Below, in pieces: positions 46,599 through 57,700 of a stretch of 64,000 bases of DNA. The stretch's first letter is position 1. Each line of letters starts with the position of its first letter. A model generated the notes under the pieces. That model was not told the DNA's origin. It made no database searches and saw nothing but the letters and a program-made list of their open reading frames with translations. The translations under genes and the position numbers were made by a program. Origin of the DNA: Megalonaias nervosa (taxonomy: Eukaryota; Mollusca; Bivalvia; Unionida; Unionidae); NCBI GenBank assembly GCA_016617855.1, contig JAECUM010009476.1:111704-175703 (forward strand), in the 5' to 3' direction.

Positions 46599-47267
46599 AT
46601 GGATATAATTGACTTCTCAGCGACACGAAAACAAGAACCAGTAAGGCACCATCCAGCACTACCAAATTCTATTTGAATGATTATAATAGGCCCAACTGGA
46701 TCTGGTAAGACACAATTATTACTTAATCTGATAATGCGATAGCTCAAGTGGAATAAATTATATTTAGTAGCACCATCTGTAGATGATCAACGATGTTATG
46801 AAGTACTTAAAGATTTTAATAAAAATGCAAAATTATTGGACGAAGACGGAAATGATGTTATTGATTTTATCACCGACATTGATGAAGCTCCATCTGTAGA
46901 TGACCTAGATGGATTTATTAATAACCTCATAGTATATGATGATGTGATGCTGGACAAACAATCAAATCCAGCTCGGATATTTTCCAGAGGCAGACACAAA
47001 AATACTGATGTGATTTATGTTACTCAGCGATATACACAAATACCTAAAGTGATCAGAGACAACTGCAATATTTTAGTTGTGTTTAATGGAGTAGATAATT
47101 ATACTTTACAAAATATTTATTATACCTGGTGTTCAGGGGATATGGACATGATTAAGTTTAAAAACTTCTTTTCAAAAGCACAAGCTGTTCCATTTGGATT
47201 TACTACGATAAATTTACATGACCCAAGATCTAGGTATCGTATAGGTCTGGATAAAACCTTTGGTTAA
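46599..47267 (+). pseudogene. Polinton packaging ATPase (FtsK/HerA-like), two stops
   Basis: Pumps DNA into the capsid. The ATG at 46599 opens MDIIDFSATRKQEPVRHHPA. Walker A is IIIGPTGSGKTQLLLNL (about 46680-46730). Walker B is NLIVYDDVM (about 46925-46950). A sensor-like region has SRGRHKNTDVIYVTQRY (about 46983-47033). It ends at TAA 47265 inside the inner edge of the right inverted repeat. TGA at 46674 and TAG at 46740 are the only breaks. The total of 222 codons is about the usual size. Confidence 0.9.
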
Positions 47268-47514
47268 TTACAGCAGCAGAGGAGGTGAACGACCAAAATT
47301 GAGTGACCCGGTGAGTAAACAAAACACACCATAAATAAAAACAAAGAGTCGGAGATAAAGTAACGAGATAAGCTAACCCAATTAGAGAAATCTCATGGTC
47401 AATTAGAGGTTTTGGTTTAGCGTTATTGACCTTGAGATTTCATTTTCGTAGGAAGCTTTACTTTTTAGACAAATGACAATTCAGACAAGTGGTCTGTTCA
47501 CCTCCTCTGCTGCT
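47263..47514. repeat. Polinton right terminal inverted repeat
   Basis: Reverse complement of 29767-30016 with few differences. Ends ...CTCCTCTGCTGCT followed by the CATTG duplication. The inner edge again shows CAGCAGCAGAGGAGGTGAAC, so the repeat is bounded by its own inverted motif. Confidence 0.95.
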
Positions 47515-47679
47515 CATTGCATTAGTTACACTGACATACATTTCACAACAAAAGCCAACCTATCATTTAGCTACAAAGTAAAAAAACTTTAACAATAAGG
47601 TTAATAAAATAAACACGTAGTTTAACCTTGGACAGGCATATACACTGATGCCAAAGTGATTACTATGCCGATTTTCTGT

Positions 47680-48410
47680 GAAGGTGGACCCTACAATCTG
47701 TTTTAATGATTGTCTACAGGAAACTAACAATTCCTGTCCCATTAAAGACACAGTATCTTTCCTAATGTTTCAAGCACCATCTAAACAAGTTTCATATCTA
47801 ACTTTTTATTAACAAGTTGTTAAAGTTGTGATTTGTCAGTGGTATAGATAGAAGTAATTTTTAGAAGATAATTAAAGTTCTTAACGGGTAGTGTTTCTGA
47901 TCATGTCATGGTCTGGTTAATAATGACTATATGTGAGGTGTATAATAAAGCCTTTAGCACAATATTTTATAAGTATTTACTTGTGGTGGCAGCAGAAAGT
48001 GTTCCAAATGGCTTTGGCCCAAACATGTTGAATGTTTACCCAACAGCTATCAATGTCCCTGGTGCTTGTCTTCTCTGATTTTCTCTGAAAACAGAATTAA
48101 TACTGCTTGGTTTCCTTCTTTCTTTTTCAGATAACTGCATTCAACATTAAAGCAACTGTCAATCAAATGCATGGTCTTTCAACTTTTTTCATCCTTGTAA
48201 TCTGCAAAAACTGATTTGATTTCCTACTTTTCCCTGAATCAGGCCTTCAACTTGCTGAGCATTTATATCTTCCTTGTCAGTCTACATACCAAAAATGTTA
48301 TTCCTGTCCAGCAATGTCAGTTGCTAATTCATCGACAACTTCATTATATAATTCCTCTTATAGACTTCAAACTGAAAAAAGTCTCAAAGCTTTAAGTTGT
48401 CCATATCATT
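47680..48410 (+). repeat. Unclassified interspersed repeat U1, copy A
   Basis: Matches 59180-60225 in inverted orientation with moderate divergence. Shared blocks include AGGAAACTAACA, TTTCTTTCCTA-type sequence, GATTTGATTTCCTACTTTT and ATAGACTTCAAACTGAA. A short segment (about 47990-48075) translates on the plus strand to VPNGFGPNMLNVYPTAIN, and the other copy gives a very similar peptide, hinting at a former coding unit. A TGA follows shortly. Confidence 0.7.
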
Positions 48411-48466
48411 TTTTAAAAATGCCCATTAAGATCTGAAGGTAATTGACACCTTGGACATTAAAGCAA

Positions 48467-48596
48467 TTGTTGTTATTGTTGTTGTTGTTGTGGGGCTTAA
48501 TGCCATTTTTCAGCACACGATAGGCTATACATGGCGGCCAGTATTAATGGTGGAGGAAGAAACCGGGAAATCCCCGGAAAGAACCACCGGGGCCCC
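48467..48596 (-). mobile_element. SINE S1 copy with internal deletion
   Basis: The (TTG)n tail and GTGGGGCTTAATGCCATTTT start match 50150-50410, but after AAAGAACCACC the sequence jumps directly to GGGGCCCC, losing the tRNA-like head. TAAAGCAAT repeats on both sides (about 48458 and 48600), a 9 bp target duplication. Confidence 0.9.
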
Positions 48597-50138
48597 TCTA
48601 TAAAGCAATGAAACTAAAACTTACAAAAGGAACTGCAAAGTAATTACCAGAACATCCATAACACAATTCTTTCATTTTAGTTTGCATACGAACCACTACT
48701 TACAAAAGGAACTACATGTACATGTACTTATCTTTATACATGTACCACTCAATTTGTGTACTGAAGCAATTGTACCAATTTGTGTACTGAACCATGACTC
48801 ACAAAAGAAAATATAATATAATTAACCTATCACCATTTAATTGATATTTTAATTACTGAATTATGACAAAGAACTATAATGCAACTGCCTTAATGCCACT
48901 TAATTTTCATTTTACTAAAAATCTAAAAATTTCTTCCTCGTATTGAGATTTCTGAGGACCATTCTTATTGCTTGGTTGGCAAAAATGTTTACTTCACAGA
49001 ATATTCAGCAGGTATCAGGGATTAAAATGCAGTGAAAAATTAATTTTTTTTTTTAAAGAAGTTTTGTCCATAAGAAACTTTGAGGAATATCCCTGAGGAC
49101 ATTTCTATGTGTTCAGGGTTTGAAATTCTGATTTTTTTCACAAACCCACAGTATCACCAAAATAGTTTTTTACTGAACCTCTCAAATCAAACATAAGCCA
49201 GTTCAGTTTCTGATTCAACATTTATTATTCATTAATATCAATTCAAAACAAAAGAACAAAACAAAAGAATCTGTATTTCACCTACAAAACTAATGAAAAG
49301 TTGGTAGTTCATGTTCATTTACTGTATGCGATTTATCCTCAGATCTAGGTCAATATCATATCATCTCTCTGGTCATCTGTTTCTTGGTCTAGCAGCATGC
49401 CACATCTTGATGGCACTTCTTGGATTATAAACCTTGTTTTCTGCCAAGTTAAACAGCACCATAATTAAATCTGATAATGCAGCCGGTGATAGTAAACTCC
49501 TCCAATCTGATTTCACCATCACAATACTTCAGCCATTAGTGTTCAATTTTCCAGCATTTCTGGTACCTTTTAAGGCTTTTTTCTTGATAATATTTGAGAC
49601 CATACTCTATAGTCTTATCATCTAATTTCTGCTGTTTTGGTGGTGGCTGTACACCTTGCAAATACTGCCTAATTTACACTTGTCAACACACAATGCTGTG
49701 AATGTTTATCAACAAATAAATAAATATTGAAATACTGTAGAATTCTGGATTATTTCATCAAGTTACCAAACATATCCTTTTCCAACTGATAGATGCTAGA
49801 ATCAGAATAACTATTGCTGCTATGTAAATCACTACTAAGTGGCAATTTCCTATCCAATTTTAGATTCTTTTCCCTACTCTGACCAGCTTAACAGACACAC
49901 ATGTTAAGAGTAATAAAACAGTTCGAAGCACTAGGCCCCTTTACTTTCTTTATTGTCATGAATTGTTAAGGCCACTGTAATACATGTCTTGATTGTATGT
50001 TAAACTATGTAAAATTCTTTGTAAAAACAAAATGTATTTTTGCAAAATGTAAACAGCCAATGCTTTCTAAAAAACTTCTATTTGCAAATCTTCACTTTTA
50101 GAGATGCATAGTTTTGCACATTGTCAAACTCTTCAGTT
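48597..50138. other. No gene seen
   Basis: AT-rich DNA with scattered short frames lacking domains. Confidence 0.5.
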
Positions 50139-50149
50139 TTGGAGGTAAG

Positions 50150-50410
50150 TTGTTGTTGTTGTTGTTGTTGTTGTGGGGCTTAGCGCCATTTTTCAGCACA
50201 CGATAGGCTATACATGGCGGCCAGTATTAATGGTGGAGGAAGAAACCAGGAAATCCCCGGAAAGAACCACCGACCCAGGAGAAGCTACTGGCAAGCTTTC
50301 TCACATATCCACATTCGCCGAATCCTAAACTCGAACCCACGCAGACAGAGGTGAGATGGCAGTGATCCGTAAAGGAGAGCGCTTTAGACCACTTGGCCAC
50401 TCGGGGCCCC
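50150..50410 (-). mobile_element. Full-length tRNA-derived SINE (family S1), 261 bp
   Basis: Read on the minus strand it starts GGGGCCCCGAGTGGCCAAGT, with an A box there and a B box GGTTCGAGTTT about 60 bp on. The body (GTCGGTGGTTCTTTCCGGGG, GCCGCCATGTATAGCCTATC) leads to AATGGCGCTAAGCCCCACAA and a (CAA)n tail. TTGGAGGTAAG flanks it at 50139-50149 and 50411-50421, an 11 bp duplication. The minus-strand open frame over it is incidental. Confidence 0.95.
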
Positions 50411-50421
50411 TTGGAGGTAAG

Positions 50422-51998
50422 TAAATCTTGCATGTAATCTGCAAAGCCTAAAAGAAGTCACTTGTTTTGAAAACCACCTAACTTCTGAACATTGGTCAGA
50501 GGACCTATATCTTTTATTAACATCAGTAATGAAATCAGTGTTTGGGGGCAGTATACCAGGTTAGTTTCTCATGCACAAAGACTGTTTTGATACTAAACAC
50601 ACTACTTTACATTAATGAGTAAGTGGGTGGTTTAACACCTGTCCTTTTCACTACAAGCATTTATTGTATTTCATGAAGTACAAGATGCTGGCAGGTAGTA
50701 ACACTGTATTTGATACATCCCACACAAACCCACTTCTTAACTATTACAATAGCAACCATCAGTACGTTTTAGTGCTATGATAAGTTATGTATATCTATAT
50801 TTTTTTAAAACTCCTGGTACAGGATTTTATCTAATTTTTGTAGTTTTATCTGTGGCTGAAATTATAGTGGTTTTCTTTAGCTGAAATTTTGTACATACAT
50901 AGGTAATATTTTAAGATATTAAAGAACATAAAATTAAACAGAATCTATAAATAGATAACATGTTGACAGTTACTAATAATAAAATTATTAGATAATCTGT
51001 TGACAAGATTTGGCCTTATTCCCAGGTCAGTCAGGTGATATCTTAGATGAAGTTAATTCCCATTGGATGGTTTAAATCATGTGAGGTCTTCTATGATGTC
51101 AGAAATTTGCAATCTGTCTTATAAGTAGTGTGATAATATGCATATTTCACCATTCTCACTAGTGTCAGACTGAGCAGTTTTATTGTTCTTACTGCTTTTG
51201 TTCTTGTTGTAACATCAAATCCGCAGGTGTGTTTTATGTTGTATTTAGATATTATTTGAGAGGAAAAACATTTGATAGGATTATTCAGTAGAAACATAAA
51301 GTGCCCATTTAACTATAATATTATTCTGGAACTATTGTGAATTATTCAAAGGAATTCTGGACAATACCATTTTGAAAACGTCATGATTGTTGCTGGACCA
51401 GTACATTTCCAATTCTTAAGTTTAAACAGAATTGTTATTATTCATTTCATAATACTGTAAGTTCCTCCCACATTTTCATTTATAACTTTGATAATTAAAT
51501 TATCTGTTAAGCTTAGTTTATAAACATAGAGTGGTAATAAATATTAATGGATTACAGATGATTGGGTTCATTCATTTAATATTGGTACTGAACAAAAGAG
51601 GTGGTTTGATATCATTAATAAATCCTGTTTCTCTAGTGATACAGATTCAACTAATAATAGCAGGCTAAAATATGAACTAAATGATATATAAGCTGTCTGA
51701 AAATAAACATTTTCTTGTCTTCTTTTATCTCCTTGAATGAACTGAACATGGCCACTTAAATCATGTAAAAAAAACTATATAACGCTATAAAACTATATAA
51801 CACATTAAGATGTACTATAAATAGTTGTTCTCTGCCACCAGTAATGTCACACAGAAAAAGGGGAGAACTACTTTTGTTGGTCTAGCAACACCTGATGCCA
51901 GTATCTGGTCTGAAACATTCATTACATCAAATAAACGCTTCATCAGTTTATGCACAAAACTTAAGATGTGTAATTACTAAGCATAAAGCATACCACTC
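50422..51998. other. No gene seen
   Basis: No supportable gene or clear repeat in this AT-rich stretch. Confidence 0.45.
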
Positions 51999-52296
51999 CA
52001 CTGGCCTAGTGGTTAGAGCATCCGCCTCAGATGTGTGAGGTCGTGGGTTCGATCCCCGGCTGAGTCATACCAAAGACTTACAAAAATGGTACTAACAGCT
52101 GCCTCGCTTGGCATTCAGCATTAAGAGGTTAGTATTGTCACTGGTTGGCCTGGTGTCAGGATAATGTGACTGGGTGGGACATCATGCTACATGTCTGCGG
52201 CATGATGCCCCAGTGCTAGACATCACTATATCGTAGTGATATGACTGAAAAATTTTTAAAGCTACGTTAAAATCCAAATCACACACACACACGCAC
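51999..52296 (+). mobile_element. tRNA-derived SINE (family S2), full copy
   Basis: The tRNA-like head has A box TGGCCTAGTGGTTAGAGCAT and B box GGTTCGATCCC. A body follows with GGTACTAACAGCTGCCTCGC, TGACTGGGTGGGACATCATG and GCATGATGCCCCAGTGCTAG. It ends in GCTACGTTAAAATCCAAATC and a (CA)n tail. A second copy is at 59693 and a 5'-truncated one at 62685. Confidence 0.93.
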
Positions 52297-54344
52297 TGCT
52301 TGGAAAGAAAATGGAAAATGTTTCCAAAGCTTTCTTGTTCATTGTTTCAATGTTACCAAAAGAATTAAACATTGTGCATGCCTTTGGTCAGCTATAAACT
52401 TCAAACTAGCATCTCTTTCTCTCTATAGTACATTCCACACAACATCATGAATGATATCCATGTCTGTTTCTTAATGAATTTTCATGCAGTGTCTTGAAAT
52501 GTAGCTGAAATTACTAAATTCGTTTCATGCATGAAACATTTAAGTATAATTTTTACTGACAGCATAACACCATTCATTGTATACATGCTGAAAAAATGTT
52601 CTGTATATATGTAATCCACAATGCTATTCTATGGAATGATCTCCCAAAAGAAATTAGATCAGAAACAAATCTAAATGTGTTCAAAACAAAAACATATAAC
52701 TACTATCTCAAAAGGCAGTTTCACTGTAAATATTGAAATCACTCCAATTTATTCTGTTGATGCATATTTTATTACACTTGCACTTACATATGTAATTTAT
52801 TTAAGCATGCATTATGATTATTATTATTATTATTATTATTTTTTTTTTTTTTTTTTTCCTCTTTGTCTCTCCTGTATTTACAATAGTTTGTTCATCACAA
52901 GGACCTCAAGAGAGAATACTATTTTATACTGAGTTACCCTAATCAAATAAACTATTAGCACTGTTATTGTTAATATTATTATGTTCGTGACATGTTCTGG
53001 AAGAGTCAAATTTTGATACAGCAAAGAAATTAAAGGGAGGCAACTATATTATAGCAAAATTGAAAATCTGGTCATGCCTTAATAAACAAATTGACTCTTC
53101 CACAAGTCATGGTGACTTTGAAAAATTTGATGCAAACAGGCCACTCTGTTTGCTGATGTTTCATCTGTTTTCCTTTAATTTTGAATTGTCAGAAAATGAT
53201 TGCTGCTATGCACAAACATTGTATTAAATAAAATGCATTTAATGCAATGAACCAATTGCTGTTGTTTGCTTGTACCAGTTGTAAATTTTGTCTTCTAATT
53301 TGGTTTACCTCTTACTTAAATATATTGTTATTCAGCATTATCTGTTAATATCATCAGTATAATTGTCCCCTGCTTTCAATTTTATTATTTTTCTGATCAA
53401 ATGAAGATGAAAACCATAATATTTGTTTTATGATATCTATCTATCTATCCATCTATCTATCTATTGTTGTATGCTGGTAAATGAAAATATGGAGTAGATA
53501 GATGGAAAAGTGGTTTTCTTAATTGATAAAACGATCACTGTAACTGATTTTTGTAGCTTTACTCTGGTAAATTATAACTTAGATATGAGACCATTTAATC
53601 TAAAAAAAAAGAAAATGAAGTGCTCCAATTTTGTATTATGTCTCATCTGCTCTTCTGTTATGCAAATGCATCAGCCAATATGAATATTAAAACATAAGAA
53701 GAAATGGTCAGGATTGTATTTGATGCAACTAGCCAATTTTTGGTACCACTCCCCTGCAAAAAAAAAGAAGAGAAAGCAAATAATCACAAGGATGTATAGA
53801 ATACTTAAAATGTTGATACAAACTGATGGAGAAAACATCAATTATTTTGATGAATCTTTTGATCATTTTGTGTGATATATACAGAAGACAAAAACTACAA
53901 AACTTCTGTGTAAAGACTTTTGCTTAAACAGATTTGTGGCAAATGTTTGTTCACAATATCTAATTGTTGCATGATAATTTATCCCATTTCATTTACAAAT
54001 GAATGCTCTGTCAACAGTTCAGTAAATATAATATTATATTTTCCTTGAAAAAAATCTATGGACATGGAGACAGATTTTGTATACATGCATATCAGTTTCG
54101 AATAAATCATAAACATCATTCCAAACTACTTCAAGATTAATTATAATTAATTATAATTAATTATAATTAACATATATGTAAGGTGTTATTTTTGACAATT
54201 TATCTATCTTGTTCCGATATGTTCGGTTCCGGTAAATAGTTAGACCGCCTTCTTGGTTCAAGTGCCTCTTAGCGGTGTTTAGTATGATCCCTGTTTTAAC
54301 TTTTAGCATGTATTTAATGATAATACTCAATGTCAATTTGAACG
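52297..54344. other. No host gene seen; simple repeats present
   Basis: Apart from the LINE-like fragment at 52620 there is a (TTA)n/T-run at 52818-52858 and a (TCTA)n tract near 53437-53463. At 54136-54172 there are four tandem ATTAATTATA units. Confidence 0.5.
52620..52722 (+). pseudogene. LINE RT C-terminal fragment
   Basis: The frame reads NAILWNDLPKEIRSETNLNV then FKTKTYNYYLKRQF. The pattern W-N-x-L-P-x-x-I-R...L-N-x-F-K is the usual C-terminus of many LINE ORF2 proteins, followed closely by the 3' end. Upstream RT motifs are not recognisable, so this is a short 5'-truncated remnant. Confidence 0.5.
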
Positions 54345-54457
54345 GTGTTGAAATACTTAGTGTGTGAAACTAGTTAGTTAATTTTAGCTACATTTAATGA
54401 AGCTAACCTGAAAATTTCCTAATAAGATCATTTGCGATGTTGTGAGAAAGGAACTAA
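54345..54457. mobile_element. MITE family M1, partial copy
   Basis: GAAATACTTAGTGTGTGAAA, TTTTAGCTACATTTAATGAA and GCTAACCTGAAAATTT match the right half of the element at 6680-6900. The left arm is missing. Confidence 0.65.
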
Positions 54458-54485
54458 CATTCGCGTCCTAAAATTTAGCTTATAA

Positions 54486-54720
54486 AAGTACCTAATTCGT
54501 TTCACACGAAATATCTAAAACGAATTAGGTACTTGTAGCTATGTTTAACCACAGGAGTCTGACGTTTTATCAATAAAGCACGACGAAATTTCTGACAACA
54601 TGAAATCACCTTATCAGTATTATCAGTTAACAATATTAATTGATAATACCGATAAGGTGATTTCATGTTGTCAGAAATTTCGTCGTGCTTTATTGATAAA
54701 ACGTCAGACTCCTGTGGTTT
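54486..54720. repeat. Nested hairpins with 17 bp perfect and 84 bp near-perfect arms
   Basis: First, AAGTACCTAATTCGTTT (54486-54502) pairs with AAACGAATTAGGTACTT (54518-54534). Then a long arm at 54547-54630 (starts AACCACAGGAGTCTGACG) pairs with 54636-54720 with only two mismatches and a loop of about 5 nt. A minus-strand frame over this region is a palindrome by-product. No TA or other target duplication is evident. Confidence 0.9.
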
Positions 54721-57700
54721 AACGAGGCTGGCCCGAAGATTTACGGGGCAACTGATGGAAAAATTCGCGATGTCCGTGGAACAAACTATAAAATGGTTAG
54801 TTGTTAAATGCATTCTGTTGTTATTTAGTCCTACAACGTAAAACACGTCACCCCGATATTTTTCTTCTGGGTGGGTGATGGGTCATAGCACTGAAACAAA
54901 AACATGTGCTATGTCTTACATGGTAGGACTAGTTGTGACCTTTCTGCAACGAATTACAGTCTATACGTCATCAATGACTGTCCACATAACAAAAGAAACA
55001 AAAAACTGTCGAAAAATTTGAGACTTCTGTTATGATTTCCAGTTCAGTCTGCTGTTGTCACTTCTTTGGGCTTGGGGGTGGGATGGGGGAGAGGAATTAC
55101 CTTTTTACCTCACAGATATCCCAAAACGCAACGTCTGATGTTGTTTCAATCGGAATATCTTCGGTCATTTACATATCAAGTCAAGTGAAAAGGCCAATAA
55201 TTCTCCAATTGGTGTTTCCCACGTGACTACGGCAATAATAGTAACATGCTAAAAATAACTGCCTGTGCTTTCCAGTACACGACGCCATTTGCAAAATAGA
55301 GTTGGTCTAAATGTGATCAAGGCAGAGGGAACTGGTACGTTGTAGTCATGGTTTATTTTAAGTTGGAAAGCCCCCTTTAGTAACTACATAAATAGATTCG
55401 TCGCAGAAGAGTAAATTGTGCATATAAACAGAACGTATTAAAGACAAATAACCATTTGTGGAAAATTACAGAAACTGAAGCTGAACGAAGCCAACCACAT
55501 TATTTTTTGGCGCCTTTGAAAAAGTGAATAAGGTAGTTCCGGGTAAATTTGCTGTTTTCATTACCAAATGATATTTATACATTTTAATTACCAGTGTTTA
55601 TTTGTAAGTTAAGCATAAATAACTGATCTGATGTAATGCTGTGCCGGACTGCTATACCTACAAGTAAGTTCTTCGTCTTTTTTATCCCCTGATATGACGA
55701 CGGAGACCAACGGAGTCCTACAACCTAAGACGTGTATGTATCCTTTTGGAATCAAAATCTGACAGTAGCAAATGGACGCATTTTCGTGTTCTGTTCAACC
55801 GGTTGGAATGCAGTCGAAGCCACGAATGCCGAAATTGGATGAGGTTGAATGTTTCCTTAACGTAACAAATAAAAACATACTAATATTCGAAAAAAGCGTT
55901 TAGATTGTTGCGTTTCGTTCACGATATTGATCAACCTTTTTTTTTACCAGTTTTAACATTTCCGAGTCCTATCCCATCTGACCAACTGAAGTTTAGGTCA
56001 GCAGAACTCGAAAACACGTCCATTTGCTTGTGTGAGAATTTGCATTTATTAGAAAAAAGACATCAGAGAAGTAAAGACCGCCTAAATCAGCATACTTTAA
56101 TTTGTGGAAAAACTTCAGTATGTGCTGCCAAGTGTGAGATATTCTTGAAAATTTTGATGTTCATGAATGGTTCTTAAACTAAATTTGATTGGCACATGGT
56201 GCCCAAGAATGAATTATGGAGAACTTGCCCCGTGGAGAACTTGTCCCCATGGAGAACTCGCCCCCATGGAGAACTCATACCAGGTGTCAGGAGAAGTCGC
56301 CCCAAGGATTATAGATACTATTTCTGGAATGTCACCACATGGTTGTTACGGCTTTATTTATTGTTATTTTTCTTCAGCTTAATAACTTACTAAATCTGTA
56401 AAATTTACAACTTTTCAACTTTTCCATTTGATCAACTCCGCTTCTGTACTTAACGAAAAAGAAGTGTTCTCTGTCCCTTTTGCTCTCCTGTTCAAATGAT
56501 TAGATGCATTTTATTTGGAAAAATAGATCAGGTGTAAGCATGATGTGACGTTTGCAGTTTTATATATGAAAGGGTTCCAACTTAATAACCAAAGTCTTCC
56601 TGAGATGACTTTATTGCATGGACCTCTATAACCCAAAATTGACTGAACTGGTGCTGACCATCAATAAGCCAAAGGGTTATAGTATCATCTCTCTAACTGA
56701 ACAATTTAATCTGATTTTTCATGGAGATTTGCCAACCATTAATGAATGTTATTTAACTTGATAAAAAGCATCATTGACGCCTACACAGGAAATGCGGTCG
56801 CTGCTGAGTTCAACATCATGGCTAATGCGCAGAATTCAGATGGTTTCTGAAAGCTCACTCGTACTACACCCATCGTTTAGTTTATTTCTTCTTTTTTTGT
56901 CAATGTACGTAATTTATTATTTCTCAATAAAACAAACTATTTAAAGTTGAATGAGAAGTTTAAAAAATATTTCACTACTAAATTGCCAATGCAAATTAAA
57001 CAGGATTACATTATTTTATTATATATAACAACACCATGTTCATGCATGCTAAAGGGATTTTGTTACCTTAAATGCATATTTGAACTGCTCGACGTGCTTG
57101 GGACATAATGAGAAGATCATCTTTAAAAACAAATTTAAATGTCACATTTAAATCCTGGACTAAACTGAAACATCGATGAATTTAAATAAGTTGCTCATGG
57201 GTCTTACATAGATTTTCTCAAATTGGGTTAAGAACAAAAATGTTTATATCAGAGTTAAAAACAATGACGGCTCATGCTTTTTGCATGCAATTGAATCAAT
57301 TCTAAACACTTCCGTCAATACCCTGATACCAACAATATTAATTTTTAAACAAGAGTTTGTGTTGTTTTAGTAGATGTCCAATGAAAAGTAGGATCTCAGC
57401 AAATTTGACAATGATTTTGATATCACTGCATATATCTATGAACTTACCGAAATTTACCAAATGACCAAAAAGGAATATACACTTTGCTATGATGACATTT
57501 TCACCATTACGTTGGAATGATAAACATAATAAAGAAAAATTAGGATACAGGTGCAGCATATAATCTAGAGCAGATGGAGTGAAGCCATCAGATAATCAAG
57601 ACGTATTTCAATTATTCTAACCCAGGTTTGTTTCTATTAAAAAGGGTACTCGCTGATATAATTTAGATATTACTAAAACAAGAGGCAAGGATTAAATTCC

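Larger units (their letters stand above)
29762..47519. mobile_element. Polinton/Maverick (adintovirus-like) element, 17.7 kb plus TSD
   Basis: The element proper is 29767-47514, flanked by CATTG at 29762-29766 and 47515-47519. Both ends start 5'-AGCAGCAGAGGAGGTGAAC, and inverted repeats of about 250 bp follow. AG starts and 5-6 bp target duplications are typical of Polintons. Inside lie the family's diagnostic genes: protein-primed PolB, retroviral-type integrase, adenain-like protease, packaging ATPase, double-jelly-roll major capsid protein and penton-like protein. Morphogenesis genes fill the left half on the plus strand. Replication genes (plus) and integrase/PLA2 (minus) fill the right half. 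Many genes carry stops or frameshifts, and three younger insertions sit inside, so this is an inactive copy. Confidence 0.97.

Noticed and set aside
30028..47267. Alternative genetic code (TGA as Trp or Arg) in the Polinton
   Set aside because: TGA is common among the stops, but TAA and TAG stops and several single-base frameshifts also break the genes. Decay explains all of them and recoding does not.
50227..50433. Minus-strand 68-codon ORF
   Set aside because: It lies wholly in SINE S1 and its flank.
52002..52070. Free-standing tRNA gene with A and B boxes
   Set aside because: The sequence continues into a SINE body repeated at 59693 and 62685, so it is a SINE head and not a functional tRNA.
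54502..54846. Minus-strand 114-codon ORF
   Set aside because: Produced by the long inverted repeat. No domain.
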